A stretch of 64,000 bases of DNA, taken from Rostrohypoxylon terebratum (lineage: Eukaryota > Ascomycota > Sordariomycetes > Xylariales > Hypoxylaceae). The stretch spans positions 124,001 to 188,000 of the forward strand of contig MU385888.1 in NCBI GenBank assembly GCA_022497145.1. The letters are read 5' to 3'. Below the pieces are notes generated by a model. It did no database searches. It saw nothing but the letters and a program-made list of their open reading frames with translations, and was not told the DNA's origin. The translations under genes and the position numbers were made by a program. Positions within the stretch are counted from its first letter, which is position 1. Every line of letters begins with the position of its first letter. This document shows positions 45,784 through 57,867 of the stretch, piece after piece.

Positions 45784-46063
45784 AGAGTAAGAAGTTGGAA
45801 AAGTGAAAGGACACGAAGGCGCGAAGACAGCGGCGTATTACGAGAGAAGGAGTCAAAGGGGAAAGAGAACGTAATATGAATATGTCGGCAAAAGGGGCAT
45901 TGAATAGGAAATTTGTAGAAATTGGAGACTCCAAAGTGCCCTTCAATGTCTAAAACGACACAACTCCCGAGCCGGTACAGCTGCAAACCCCAACCGTTGC
46001 GATTTTATGGATTTATGTTTAGACGATGGGACATGGGATTGCATGGGAACAGTGAACTTGACA

Positions 46064-46098
46064 CCAATTGACACCAATTGACGCCAATTAACGCCAAT
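46064..46098 (-). promoter_or_regulatory. Four CCAAT boxes at exact 10-bp spacing
   Basis: CCAATT begins at 46064, 46074, 46084 and 46094, so every box lies on the same face of the helix. It sits about 330-360 bp upstream of the F-box gene start, reading ATTGG on its coding strand. CCAAT is the site of the HAP/CBF complex. Binding here is inferred. Confidence 0.55.
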
Positions 46099-46665
46099 TG
46101 AACACCGCATCCCCCATGACACGCCAAGAAAGAAATTGTACCTCTGTGTCTCTTTGTATCTTTTGTATCTGTCTCATGTACAGCTACAGTCGTGGTACCT
46201 TACTTGCCATCTTCCCCCAATAATAACTCTTACGTGGATGAACTTGCGCAGACGTACCTGCTTCGTATCATCATTATCAGATCCGTTTATCCTACATGTA
46301 CATGACTTAAGCACTTTTAATAATAGAGTTGCCGGCTTGCCTGTAGCGGGTAAGTGGGGCAAGCTAGTTTGTTACGGCCAGGGCGTGAGAGAGCTGCGCG
46401 GTGATCAGCGCTACGAGACGCTAGCATCGCTATGATTTCTGCGTTACCTAACAGAATGGATCCCTCAATTGCTCAATTGATCTCATAGGTAAGTACAGCA
46501 TACATAATATGTCATAAGTAGGTATGTACCTCTAGGTAAATGAATGTTCTTTCTTTCTTTTAATTGATATGATTGATAAAAAACTTTACTTCACTGAATT
46601 ATCTCAGTCGAATTGGAACTGGGGAAAATGGCTAGTTGACCGAAACCCGCCGTCATATCGAAACA

Positions 46666-46687
46666 TACCTAGGACCTAGGTCCTAAC
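46666..46687. repeat. CCTAGG palindrome cluster
   Basis: ACCTAGGACCTAGGTCCTA, the same dispersed motif as at 22531 and 63944. Confidence 0.6.
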
Positions 46688-47796
46688 TAATCCTCCAACC
46701 CCGATCCCCAAAAAAACTCACGATGCTAACAGGCACACTACATGTGTAAACCAACAATTGGACTCGCCCCCCAAAAACAGCCCTAAAAAACCGACAGAGT
46801 CCACGATACCTACCTCCCTACCTCCCTACCTTAACCATCTTAACCTACCTAGGTATACATTCCTAAAACATGCATTCATCTTGACGCCATTCTAGTCACC
46901 AGGGGCAAAGCTGCGGTCCGCACCCCATCTAGGTTAGAAGGGGGACCCCCATCGCCAGAAATCCGAGAGGTCGCACTCCTTAGTCCCGCATCCTTCCTCT
47001 GTAGCTAATGTAGCTAAAGCTTGAGGGTCCCAACACTTGCTTGCTCACTTGACCTGCAGCTTGAGCTGTCGTGAGACCACGACGACGGCGCCGCAGGTCT
47101 CAAAAAAATCTTTCGCAGCTCGCAGCTATCCTGCGCCGTCGAATGGCGTCTCGATATACTAGGTAGGTGACCATAAACCTTGCAGACCGCCGGCCGCCGC
47201 GACAAGTAACTGTCCGGACGAATAGCTATCAGCTATCTCGAACGTGCCGGATCGTCCAAGACACGATGATCGATCGTCATGTACGGGCCCTTCAAATGCT
47301 TCCCCCTGACAAGTTTTCCCTCTCTTTTTTCCCGTCCCGATTCGTGTCACGTACCTATCCTAGACAGAAAATAGACAGAACATAGAACATAAAATATAGA
47401 ACATAGACAGATGTATCCAGACATGTGATCTCATCGCGGGAATGTATTATAAATAGTACATATCATAGCGTGACTTGACGTATGAAATTCGTATGCCTAC
47501 CTCGAAATGCCAACGCAGGAAAACCCCGGATCACCTACCGATTACAGCTCACGAGCCATAAAAAATTTAGTCATAGTCGTCGAACCCCAGTTCCACTACA
47601 TCCGCGTGACAGAGCTCTAGGACTGTTTCTAGAAGTCTGTATTAGGTAATCTCAACATTATATTTCTTCTGTGTCTATAATACCGTAATTCCCTTTCCTA
47701 GACGCTATGAGGAAGACTTATCTAGGTACTTTATATATATCCGGTATGTATTAGTATATAACGCACCCTAAAGCCCTTCAAAACCCCCCACGCAAA

Positions 47797-50700
47797 TCAC
47801 CAAGCGAACACCATGAGCGCAGGGTTTAACGCCACCGGCAGTAGGAAGTGGCACCCCACGATCCAGCCGAGCGGCCATATAGACGCTAAGTGCTTGATTC
47901 TCCACTCGATGGGAAACACGAAAGCGCCGCAGACGATCAGAGCCGTCATCGCAGCGCACCAGAGAAAGGTACCCTTGAATCGGCGGAGCAGACGCGGTAC
48001 CTCTTCAAGGAAGTTGACCTCCTCGTACTCCTTAGCCGTTGCACCCCAGGTCATGTCGATGCTGAAGAAGTGACTGAGGAGCGCCTGCGACACGTGCAAG
48101 GACAGGCCGCCCAGGAAAATAGTCATCAACGGGATCCATTTGATATTGCTCCATACTAGCGGTGAGTGAGCGAATTGTTAGTCTCTTTTCTTACTGTGAT
48201 GCTTTTCGGCATAGCATGGAAATGGGATGGGACTTACAAGCTGCGATGAGCCCTTGCTGATTGAGCCGATACCGCAGGACAGCTAGGGCAAGATTGCCAA
48301 ACCCTGTAAAGACGACGACGACGGAAACGTAGATGGCAAATGAGTCTATGTAGAACTTGTCGTATAGTCCGAAGAACCAGCCGGATAAAAAGTAGTTCAT
48401 GAGGGTTAAGATCCAGCAAGCGCCGATGGCGTAGTACGTGCCGATATAGGTGCAGATGGTGAGCTTCTTAGGTAGGTGGATACTCGAGGATATGAACTTC
48501 CTGAAGAGAGGTGTGATGGGGCCGCGAGTAAGCCAGTATCTCAAAGGATGAAACATCAACTCATTACACCCATATGCGTATTTCTCCCATCGTGCCAACT
48601 CGTCATACACCGTTAACGAGACACCCTCCTGGAAGCCTTCTCCTGTATAAGACGCGAATCGGAGGTCGTAGCCGGCACATTGGAGTCGAAGTGCCATATC
48701 GAAATCTTCTGACACGTGCGATTCGGACCAAAATTTCTCATAGCCATCCTCGTCCTCATAGGAGACGGCATCTTGGATAGCAGACCATCGCAATATGGCG
48801 TTGTGGCCGACAAAGGGGCAGGCATCGCCATTGGCCACCACGAAGGTGATGGCTGAGTAAATGAGGTTGGTAAACCACGTAACACTGACAATATGTTAGC
48901 GTTTGAACGTATCTCTCGTCAAATATTATTATTCACTTACCCTCCCTCGAAGAAAGACGTCGTCACTCGCATGACGCCGGAAGTAAATTGCAGTATCGCA
49001 ACTTGCGGGGACTGTTCCATCTCACTGACGGCATCTAGCAGGCAATCAGGCGGTACACGGGTATCCGAGTCAATGATGAGGATGTAATCGCCAATACGGA
49101 TGTTCCCTTCGGCCCAAGTGCGACCTTCGTCCTCTGCTAGGACTTCAGCGAGACATTGTTCATACGCAGCCTGTTCCTCTGCTTGAGACCAGTGAGGAGT
49201 TCTAGGAACTTGCACCAGTTTATCTTCGACACGGTTGCTCACCATCATCGCATAATTCATGTTTGATGCCTTCTTGAATTTCCCGCGTCGGAGAAAAGGT
49301 CGACTGCCATCATCTGGCTTGGGGTTATGTTTCGGTCGAGAAACCCAGCCTATGTTGTGCTCGTCGTAGAATTCGCGCCGGGTTTGGGCTTCTTCCTCTG
49401 AGATCAGCTGCAATCCGTCATCATTAACGAAAATGTTGGCCGATCCGCCCTGCAGTTCGTATGTCGATATGCATCGCTCGAGCGATTGAATGGTCGGTAT
49501 GATAACACCTCTTAAACCCTCCTTGTAAACCGGCATCTGAATTGTGACGTGAGGTAGTGCTTGGAATTCTCGGTTAAGGCGCTTTGGAGCCTTGCCGGAA
49601 TAGAATCTTGAGTTTTTGTCGACCGCGGATATAGGACCGAATGTTTGAAAAAGATTGGTTACCAGAGATTGAAAGAAAAACATGGCCACCCACATCTCGA
49701 CAGGGATGACGGCGAGGAGGGCTAGTCGAATATACGAACCATCCGTTTCGACTTCGTAAGCTAGAGACCTCGCACCGAGACCCATACAGCAAATGCAAAG
49801 AGCCAGAGTTACGCTCACGATGCATGAACTGCTTAGTTTGATCCGCCTCTGCTCCGGTTCGGCAGCAGCTGCTTCCAAATCCAATCCTGTAACTTCGACG
49901 TCGATACCTTGATTCTTCTCATCCCTCTCCTCTTCCTGTTCGTCCTCTTCTCCCCCATTCCCCCAGATCATCTTCATGAGTTGTTCTTCTAGGGCACCGG
50001 CCCTTGCTAGAACTTTCTTCGGTTCATCATCCCAGACAATCAAAATCTGGATATCCTGGATGAAGGCAGCAAAGTGGTGCTTCTTGCAACCAGAAAGCTC
50101 ACGCATAGTAGGTAACACTTGCAAGCGGAGGCCATCAGAAATTGGGATATAGTCGTACGTCTTCCTCTTCGAGGCGAGGATAACGTTGATAACTCTGGTG
50201 TTAATAGTCATAGCGCACTACAAAATGTTAGCAGTATTCGTGCTATGTGCGATGTGGAAGAGGTGTATACGAACTCGAACGTTTAGTTCCATCGCCATGT
50301 CGTACAATCCATAAGGGATATCTCGAAGCTGAGGCGGACAGCATGTATAATTATTTTTGCCCTTTTTGAGCACGACACCCTCGCCAGGGAGCATGCCAGT
50401 TGCATATTGTCTTTCTAGCTGCTGCTGGTATAGCCAACTACATACGACATCTGCCTTGACATGAGCAAGGCTTTCTTTGTCATTCCTAAAGTCACCCGAT
50501 GGAAATATCGAATGCACGGATGCAGTTTCCGATCGCGATAAATACGGGCGCCTCGATATCGCTACATTTGGAGCAAGAACAGGACCCGGAACCGTAGGAG
50601 AAACATTGGATTTCGCACTGTTTTCTGTAGTTGGTTTATTCTCATGATGCCCTTCTTTCTTAGCACGGCCGGGGGCGAAGTACGACTTAAGGAAACTCAT
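47797..50700 (-). CDS. Family 2 glycosyltransferase, polytopic (polysaccharide synthase-like)
   Basis: The four exons are 50700-50275, 50217-48941, 48884-48238 and 48155-47797, giving 902 residues. Intron 1 uses a GTTCGT donor. Introns 2 and 3 have consensus donors and restore TFFEGGVTWF-like and AALWSNIKW sequence. Residues ~1-250 are a cytosolic, partly acidic N-terminus. Two membrane helices follow at about 255-330. The catalytic domain (about 365-720) shows MPVYKEG, the first Asp pair NDDG near 406, DSDTRVPPD near 524, the SEDFDMALRL acceptor motif near 627, and an ARWEKYAYG segment at the Q/RxxRW position. Four to six C-terminal helices complete it. Such enzymes extrude beta-glycans or similar polymers across the plasma membrane. 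The sugar donor and product cannot be told from sequence. The Met at 50700 is preferred because the upstream Met is separated by an acceptor-like CCTCCAG. Confidence 0.88.
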
Positions 50701-53700
50701 TTTAGAAAATCCTGGAGGGGAAAAAAAGGAAATGACTGTCACGTCTGCTTGAGACGGATCCCCACAAAGACAAGCACGAGAAATGAGTGAAGCTTTCTTG
50801 TCGAAAGCGATATAAAATAAGATCTGGCTGACTTGGGATGGATAGCAAGTCTAAGTAGAAGGGTGGCACGAGAGAGTATAACATTTGATTTTACGACGCC
50901 ATGTTTTTTTTTCTTGGGGAAAACTTCCCCTACAGCCGCAAAATCAATAAGTTTGATGGCGTAGTAGTAAGGTAAGCTGAGAAGGGTCTTTTAGGGACTA
51001 GAAGATAACGTTCAATAATATCCGTGAGCAGCTTGAAGAATCGAGAAGCATATCCGAAGCCACAAAATGCGTTAGTTACACGATAAGACGGAGAAGACTT
51101 TCGACTACGGAACTCAAGCCATATTCAATGTGTCGACGGTCTAGTGACCCCCCACTTGGCCAGTTGGAAGGAAAGGTAATGTGTAACTCCGTATTGATGT
51201 TGATACGGGATTTCGTGCGTTGATGCGCCAGCTGGTAAGCGTTGGTGGGTAGCAATAGGAATGGATATTGCTGCAGAGACATGATAGTCGCCAGGGGTGG
51301 TAGAGGCTAGCCCTCTGGCGGCTCATGGCTCTCGATCGGCCTATCACCCACTTGATCCCATTAAGGGAAGAGGATGCAATGAACAGCGAACGCAACGAAT
51401 GCAACGAACGCGACTTGCATGATATCGAGCAAGGGTAAGAGTCTGCATCAGCATTTCAGCAGCTCTACTACGTTGAATGTGGCAGGCCAACTATGAATGT
51501 TCAGCCACAAGCGCAAGCCTAAGGGGCAAACAATTTTGAAGTTTGCTCTTGGCTCCTCTGGCTCCTCTGCTAACTGGTCAGCTTTAAAACTATTGATACA
51601 GGGTTAAAATTCCGATCTCGTATTATTTCAGGCATTATCTAGTCCTAGGACCTAGGTTAGATATTTTCCAACGACGAATCTTAGAAAACGATTGCAAAGA
51701 GGCTTGAAGACGAACCTTTGCTTCTCGCATAAGGTATTAGTATGTAGAAGCGAACCTGGTGAAGCGACGTAGAAATTTGTATCCGTTCTCTTCATGGAAG
51801 CGCCGGATCTTGACTACCTGACTACCTAGGTCCTAATTTCGGTGTGGTCAGTATTAATGCGACGCTGACCATTCGACAAGACCAACTAAACGATCTATCA
51901 ATCTGTTCACAGAAGTGTGTGGGATAGCTGTTGGATGGCCGTGGTTCGCTAAAATAACCGCTTCTATGTAGGTCGACTGAAATGTTAATGAATGGTAAGA
52001 CGAAGATGAAGTGAGAGAGGGTTGCAATCCTCGAGCTCGGGTAGTACCCTAGTAAACTGTGATAAGCTCCCGCGTGACCCACAATTACAACCTTCCAGGC
52101 GGCCACTACGCAGTACCTAGTATTAGTAGTGGCTCGCTTGACTCCTTGAGAAAGCCGGGTACGTTGCTCCTTACTCCTTTAACTTAGAACTAATACCCAG
52201 GTCCCAGGTACCGGCTCTAGCACCCGGAGATCGGTCCCTGGATGAAGCCGGATCTATGATAGTAATAGTATCTCACATATTATATCATTATGAACTGCAT
52301 CCATAGCAGTCTCAAAGCAGAGTGAGGGAAAATTGAGTTTAACCTTATTCTTCATCGATGACTTCATACTTATCAAGAAGATTTATGAAATTACATTGGA
52401 TTTATGTTTAACCTTGATTTCATTCATGATATTGCTTACTCGATGAGCATTATACTAACATTGCACACAGTACGGAACAGGAGCACACTTTTAACATATA
52501 TGTAGCTGAGCCAAAATGTGCAATTTACGAGACTTTTATCTAGGAGAAGAGGTCACTAAGAAAGTATGAGGCTGCGAACGATTTGGAATGTCGGGTACGT
52601 TCATACACTCTAACATGTTCTCATCGCTTAAGCGATGGGAACATGAAATCTTTTACCGTCTAGGTTCTAAGGCGAAGTGCCTTCGTACAGCACCCTGCAT
52701 GTGGTATTTCAGTTCAAAAGTCGTGAGTTGCAAAGTTATGTCTCACAATATTATATAAGGAAGCTCGTTAGCGTTGATCCCGATCCCGCTTCATGGCTTG
52801 AAGCCACACGCAGGCTGGCTACAGCATTCGCCAGGGAATCCGCACCACTGGAAATCATCTTTCCTTTCACGATCGACATTGAAGATCCGGTCCGGCGATG
52901 CCATGCTCGACTTTTCTATCCAGCGACCCGCAGTCCTAATGGGTCTAGATACAAGAAGTGGTCCAACGATGAAGCTGACTTCGGAGTTCCAGACTCGACG
53001 CATAGACAAGGAAGCTCTCGGAAGGCGGACCTCACTTGCGATTTTTCTATGAGATACGTACGGCGTTAAATTTCAGGTCAGTTCAATAGAATGAGCGCCA
53101 CAATCACGACGGGTGCTGGAGTTGATGATCCGATACAAGAGCCTTGAATCGTTATCACAGTGGGTATTCTATCCATCCATGGATACTATCCACATTACGG
53201 AGCGCGGAAATTGACCCAGCGATAGCAAAGGAATGAAACTTAATCATAGCTTGTCCACATACTTATGGGTATGCTACTATTATGTCTATGCTGAAGGTGT
53301 TCTGCAGATGGATCGGCTACGAACCGTAGTGAGCAAGATACAAGCGCTTTGAGGTGTAAGAAGCCGCAATATTATACCCACTGGTCCACCTTAATGAGGT
53401 TTACCTCTACCTAGGTATTTAGTATGGATATTTTTGGAGTTCGTATAGCTAGTGGATGAGTCATTGATACCTTCTCTATAACCGACTTTCGATCTCTGGA
53501 AAGGAATCAATTAACATGAGAATTGTATTTTACCCGTGTGGTTCAAGAACAAAGGCACAATATGGCGTTACTAGCGTATGTTAGTGTCATTTGGTTGTCT
53601 AAATACGCAGCTCTCCAGGTCAGCATTGGGCCATAGGTACGGTAGGACTAGGTGCTCAAGATAGCTCTGAACCTATGTAACGTACATAGTATCAAGTAGG

Positions 53701-55336
53701 GCTGGTAGGTAGGAACTTTTGCCACATGCCAACTGAGAAACGGCCCGTTTTGATAGCAGCGGAAGTATGAATTCATAATCACCTGAAGAGGTGGAGTTTC
53801 GCATCATAATTTGACGTTACCTACTCAGTTGATTCGTCAACGATCTGAGCAAGATCCTCCTCGAGACATACTTGTCCCACACATTTATGACTAAATCAAT
53901 AGACGAGATCGCTTCCTACGAAAATGTGATATAGGTAACCGCGCATCGCATAGTAGGTACCCATAGTTATATACTTCTTATCGTGAAGTTCTCGGAAAGC
54001 TGCCGGGATGGATAATAATTCACGATTCGATTGGATGTTAAGAGGGTTAATATATTTCGCTTTGGTAGGGTAGGGTAGGAGCTCGAGCGGGGCTACGCCG
54101 TCATCCTGCAGTTGTTGAGCTTAGTCAATGGACCCTGATATTTGTGGTATTCGATGTCGAATAGAAAACGATAGAATATATTAAAATGTAAGGGTCCAAG
54201 GCTGTGTGTGTATGATAGCATTTCAGCTACATGGCAGCTATGAATTGAGAGTGTCAGTCGAATGAAACTTCTATATCTCTCTTCGTAACAAAGCTCGTAT
54301 CATTGATGGGAAAAGAGGGATTCATTGTTGAGGCTTACTTGTGGGAAGAGAGTTGAGAAGAAGCCCTTGAGGCCCTTGTTTAATTGGAAGATGGCAAGGA
54401 GACCCCCATGTAGAAGTGGACGGACACGTGCTAGTCTTTACGTACAAGTTTACAGATCGGATTGATCAATTAAGTTAACTGGTTAATTAAGTGAAAGTTA
54501 GGAAGGTTAGGGCAATTGCCTCCCGTTTCCGCACCTCCAGGGCTGCTACTTCGTACTTTGCAACTCAAACCGCCCTAACTTGGAGACAATCCGGAGACAT
54601 CTGACATCATATACCCCTGCTCAACTAAATCCAAAGCGTTGTTGGACTCTGTCTTGCCTTCCTCACCTCCCCTAAAGAGTTCAGTCAATTTCTTCCAAAA
54701 TTTTAAACTTATCTTCTGAACTTGCTATCAATCGCTCAATTTCTTCTCAACCTATCATCTAATATTCTTGTTTCACGACCCCCTAACTCAACACACAAAT
54801 AACTAATTCGCCCGTGTGTAATATTGATTTTTTGATTGGGTCCCAGGTTGACGATAGAGTCTCGCCCTCAATCCTAGCTGGCTGCCAGACACTCGTGATT
54901 ACGCAGGGTCCTTGGCCTGATCTGTCCGTCTTTGCTACTGCTTTTATTCCCTGTCGCTTCGTGGCGGTCACCAACCAGTAATCCTAGCTTTCAACTGTCC
55001 CACGGAAAGTCACGATCTCTCTTCGGCCCCCGCGTCTCACTATTTATATCCCTCGAATTCGACTGAAATCACTCGCGCCTTTTTTGCTTTTCCGTTGAGA
55101 TTACTAGTCTGGGAGTAAATCAGTTAGAAAAAATCATCGCATTCAGGGAACATTGGGGCCGGGTCACGAAGACGCAATAGAATCTCCGGAATACCCCACT
55201 AGCCGCATATTCGATCGAACTATTATTCCATACCGCCTTCACTGTACTGTACTATACTGTACTGCCTTGCTTCCTCTTCGACCTTTCTCATACCTATAAC
55301 GCCTGCGAACTGCCATTGCCGACTCGCCAACTCGTT
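50701..55336. other. Gene-poor region, 4.6 kb, between divergent GT2 and trehalase genes
   Basis: No gene supported. CCTAGG palindromes occur at 51644-51658 and 51823-51836. A GTG-initiated frame at 52677-53069 is open but has no ATG and overlaps other frames. The trehalase side is pyrimidine-rich and carries a CTGTA tandem repeat at 55243-55263. Confidence 0.4.
51651..51836. repeat. Two CCTAGG palindromic motifs
   Basis: TCCTAGGACCTAGGTT near 51643-51658 and CTACCTAGGTCCTAAT near 51822-51837. Both belong to the dispersed CCTAGG motif of this window. Confidence 0.5.
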
Positions 55337-57867
55337 ATGGCCGATTTACTACCGTCGGGTGTCACGAAAGGCCACAGACGCGATGGAAAAGATGGAGTCC
55401 GAGATGGAAGTGTCGATTTTGGGGTATTCGACGACGCCAAAACCTACTATACCTCCGATGCTCGGCATGGCGATCGCTTAAACAAACGGAATCGCACACT
55501 ATCACAGGTATGCTGTACTATGTAATACTTCATACAATAGATAAGTCGTGTACCATAGGCTAAGATGATTTAGAATGGTATCATTCAAGAAATGGAGCGA
55601 ATGGGGCTTCACGAACCACATAGGCGAGGCAGTCATGGTATGAGAACACCCCACCCGATCAAAACAAAGAATGGAAGAATGAGACTAAATATTCTCGCTC
55701 TTAGATGAGGGTAGCAGGCAGCATTCGCGTCAATTCCTTGTCGATGTCGATAGCACACTAGAGAGTTTACAAGCCCAAGAAGATACGGACGGAAATATGC
55801 AAATTACGATTGAGGATGCTGGTCCGAAAGTCAGTAGCCCAACCCTTCGAGAACTTATAACAGCCCATATTGTAGATTAGATTCTAAACTATCTTAATTA
55901 GGTGATGGCTCTTCGAACTGCCGCATCTGGTGGTTACCATCGATTCGACATCCGCGGCACATATATGCTTTCGAATCTTTTGCAAGAGCTATATATGGCG
56001 AAAGAATTCGGTCGGAAACGAATCATCCTCGATATAGGCCGCCTCAACGAGAATCCAGTCAGCAGGTTATCCCGGCTTATCAAGAATCAATTTTGGGAAG
56101 GCCTGACCCGTCGCATCGACGCCTCGAGCATCGAAATAGCGGCGAAAGACCCCAAAGACTGGACGGATGATCCGCGACCTCGTATATATGTTCCGAGAAG
56201 AGCCCCCGAACAATACGAGTTTTACCAAAAAGTTGCTCGTGAACGACCAGAAATTCGGCTAGATGTTGTATACCTGCCTGAAAAGATCACACCTGAATTA
56301 GTGCGAGATATGAATGACAAACCTGGGCTACTTGCTGTCGAAATGGAGGAGATCGTCGATCCGAAGACTGGGGAGAAAACCCTTCGAGGGCTTCCATTTG
56401 TGGTACCGGGAGGAAGGTTCAACGAATTGTACGGATGGGATAGCTACATGGAGTCTCTCGGACTGCTAGTTAATGACAAAGCGTACCTCGCTAAGTCGAT
56501 GGTCCAAAACTTTTGCTTTTGCATTAAACATTATGGCAAGATCCTCAACGCAACTAGATCGTACTACTTGTCGCGATCCCAGCCGCCCTTCTTAACCGAT
56601 ATGGCTCTTCGTGTGTACGAAAAAATTCAGCACGAGCCTGGCGCTCTTGACTTCCTTCGCACGGCATTCCTTGCCGCAATTAAAGAATATTATTGCGTAT
56701 GGATGGCCGAGCCACGATTAGACCCAAAGAGCGGCCTATCGAGGTACCGCCCGGAAGGGTTGGGTGTGCCTCCGGAGACGGAAGCTTCCCACTTCGTTCA
56801 CATCCTCGAACCCTATGCCAAGAAGCACAACATGACATTCGAGGAATTTGTGAGGGCATACAACTACAGAAAGGTCGATGAGCCGGAATTGGACGAGTAC
56901 TTCCTCCATGACCGAGCAGTACGAGAATCCGGCCACGACACGTCTTATAGACTCGAAAAGGTCTGCGCTAACCTTGCGACCATCGATCTAAACTCACTCA
57001 TCTACAAGTACGAGATGGACATCGCACGCACAATCCGCAACGTTTTCGGAGACAAGCTAGAGATACCGGAGGAGTGGTGCGGGGGCGACATGGTTCCCGG
57101 TCAAGTGGAGACATCGGCGATCTGGGACCGGAGATGGAAGAGGAGAAGGGCGGCGATCCACAAGTACTGCTGGAACGAAGAAAAGGGCATGTACTTCGAC
57201 TACGACACCGTCAAACAGGAACAATGCACATACGAGAGTTGCACGACATTCTGGCCGCTGTGGGCGGGCGTGCCGGACCCGGAGCGTGCGGCTAAGGTAG
57301 TGAAATGCGCGATACCTAAATTCGAGGCCTACGGAGGCTTGCTGTCGGGCACGGAGGAAAGCCGTGGCGCTGTCAGTTTAGAGAGACCCAATCGACAATG
57401 GGACTACCCATACGGCTGGGCACCGCAGCAAATGCTGGCCTGGACAGGGCTGTACAGGTACGGGTATGCGGACCTGGCACAGAAATTGGCGTACAAATGG
57501 CTGTTCATGGTGACCAAGGCATTTTTTGACTTCAACGGTGTGGTGGTGGAGAAGTATGATGTTACAAGACCGGTGGACCCGCACCGCGTAGATGCGGAGT
57601 ATGGTAATCAGGGTCTCGATTTCAAGGGAGTTGCTAAGGAAGGGTAAGTGCACAACTAAAGCCAAGCAATACCCTAACGAGGATTCACAAAGACGAAAAT
57701 CATACTAACATTTGTCTAGCTTCGGTTGGGTCAACGCGAGCTATGTATACGGCCTCCAATTTATTAACACAGAAATGAAGAGAGCATTGGGAACACTGAC
57801 ACCGTACGAGACGTACGAGAGGGCCCAGCAAATAAAGGAGGAGAAACTATTACAGGAGTTGGCCTAA
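55337..57867 (+). CDS. treB: Neutral trehalase (GH37), PKA-regulated
   Basis: The five exons are 55337-55507, 55574-55637, 55705-55829, 55902-57643 and 57720-57867, giving 749 residues, the usual length. Intron 3 has a GTCAGT donor. The enzyme hydrolyses trehalose to two glucose molecules in the cytosol. The regulatory N-terminus holds a PKA site RRGS (Ser77) and a Ca2+-binding loop DTDGNMQITIED (about residues 107-118), both characteristic of the neutral, not acid, form. GH37 signatures are GGRFNELYGWDSY and QWDYPYGWAPQQ. Family knowledge: cAMP/PKA phosphorylation and 14-3-3/Ca2+ activate it during spore germination and stress recovery. The Met at 55337 follows a long pyrimidine-rich leader. 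No introns fall within the catalytic core apart from the last one, near the C-terminus. Confidence 0.93.

Larger units (their letters stand above)
45739..47796. other. Intergenic region (promoter of the F-box gene and 3' flank of the GT2 gene)
   Basis: Contains a GAGATAGG tandem repeat (45755-45783), the CCAAT array (46064-46098), a CCTAGG cluster (46666-46687), CTCCCTAC repeats near 46810-46830, and an AGAACATA repeat (47373-47410). No gene found. Confidence 0.5.

Noticed and set aside
52677..53069. 131-codon plus frame in the gene-poor region
   Set aside because: It begins only at GTG, overlaps another open frame of similar length, and has no family blocks that I can name. I leave it unassigned.
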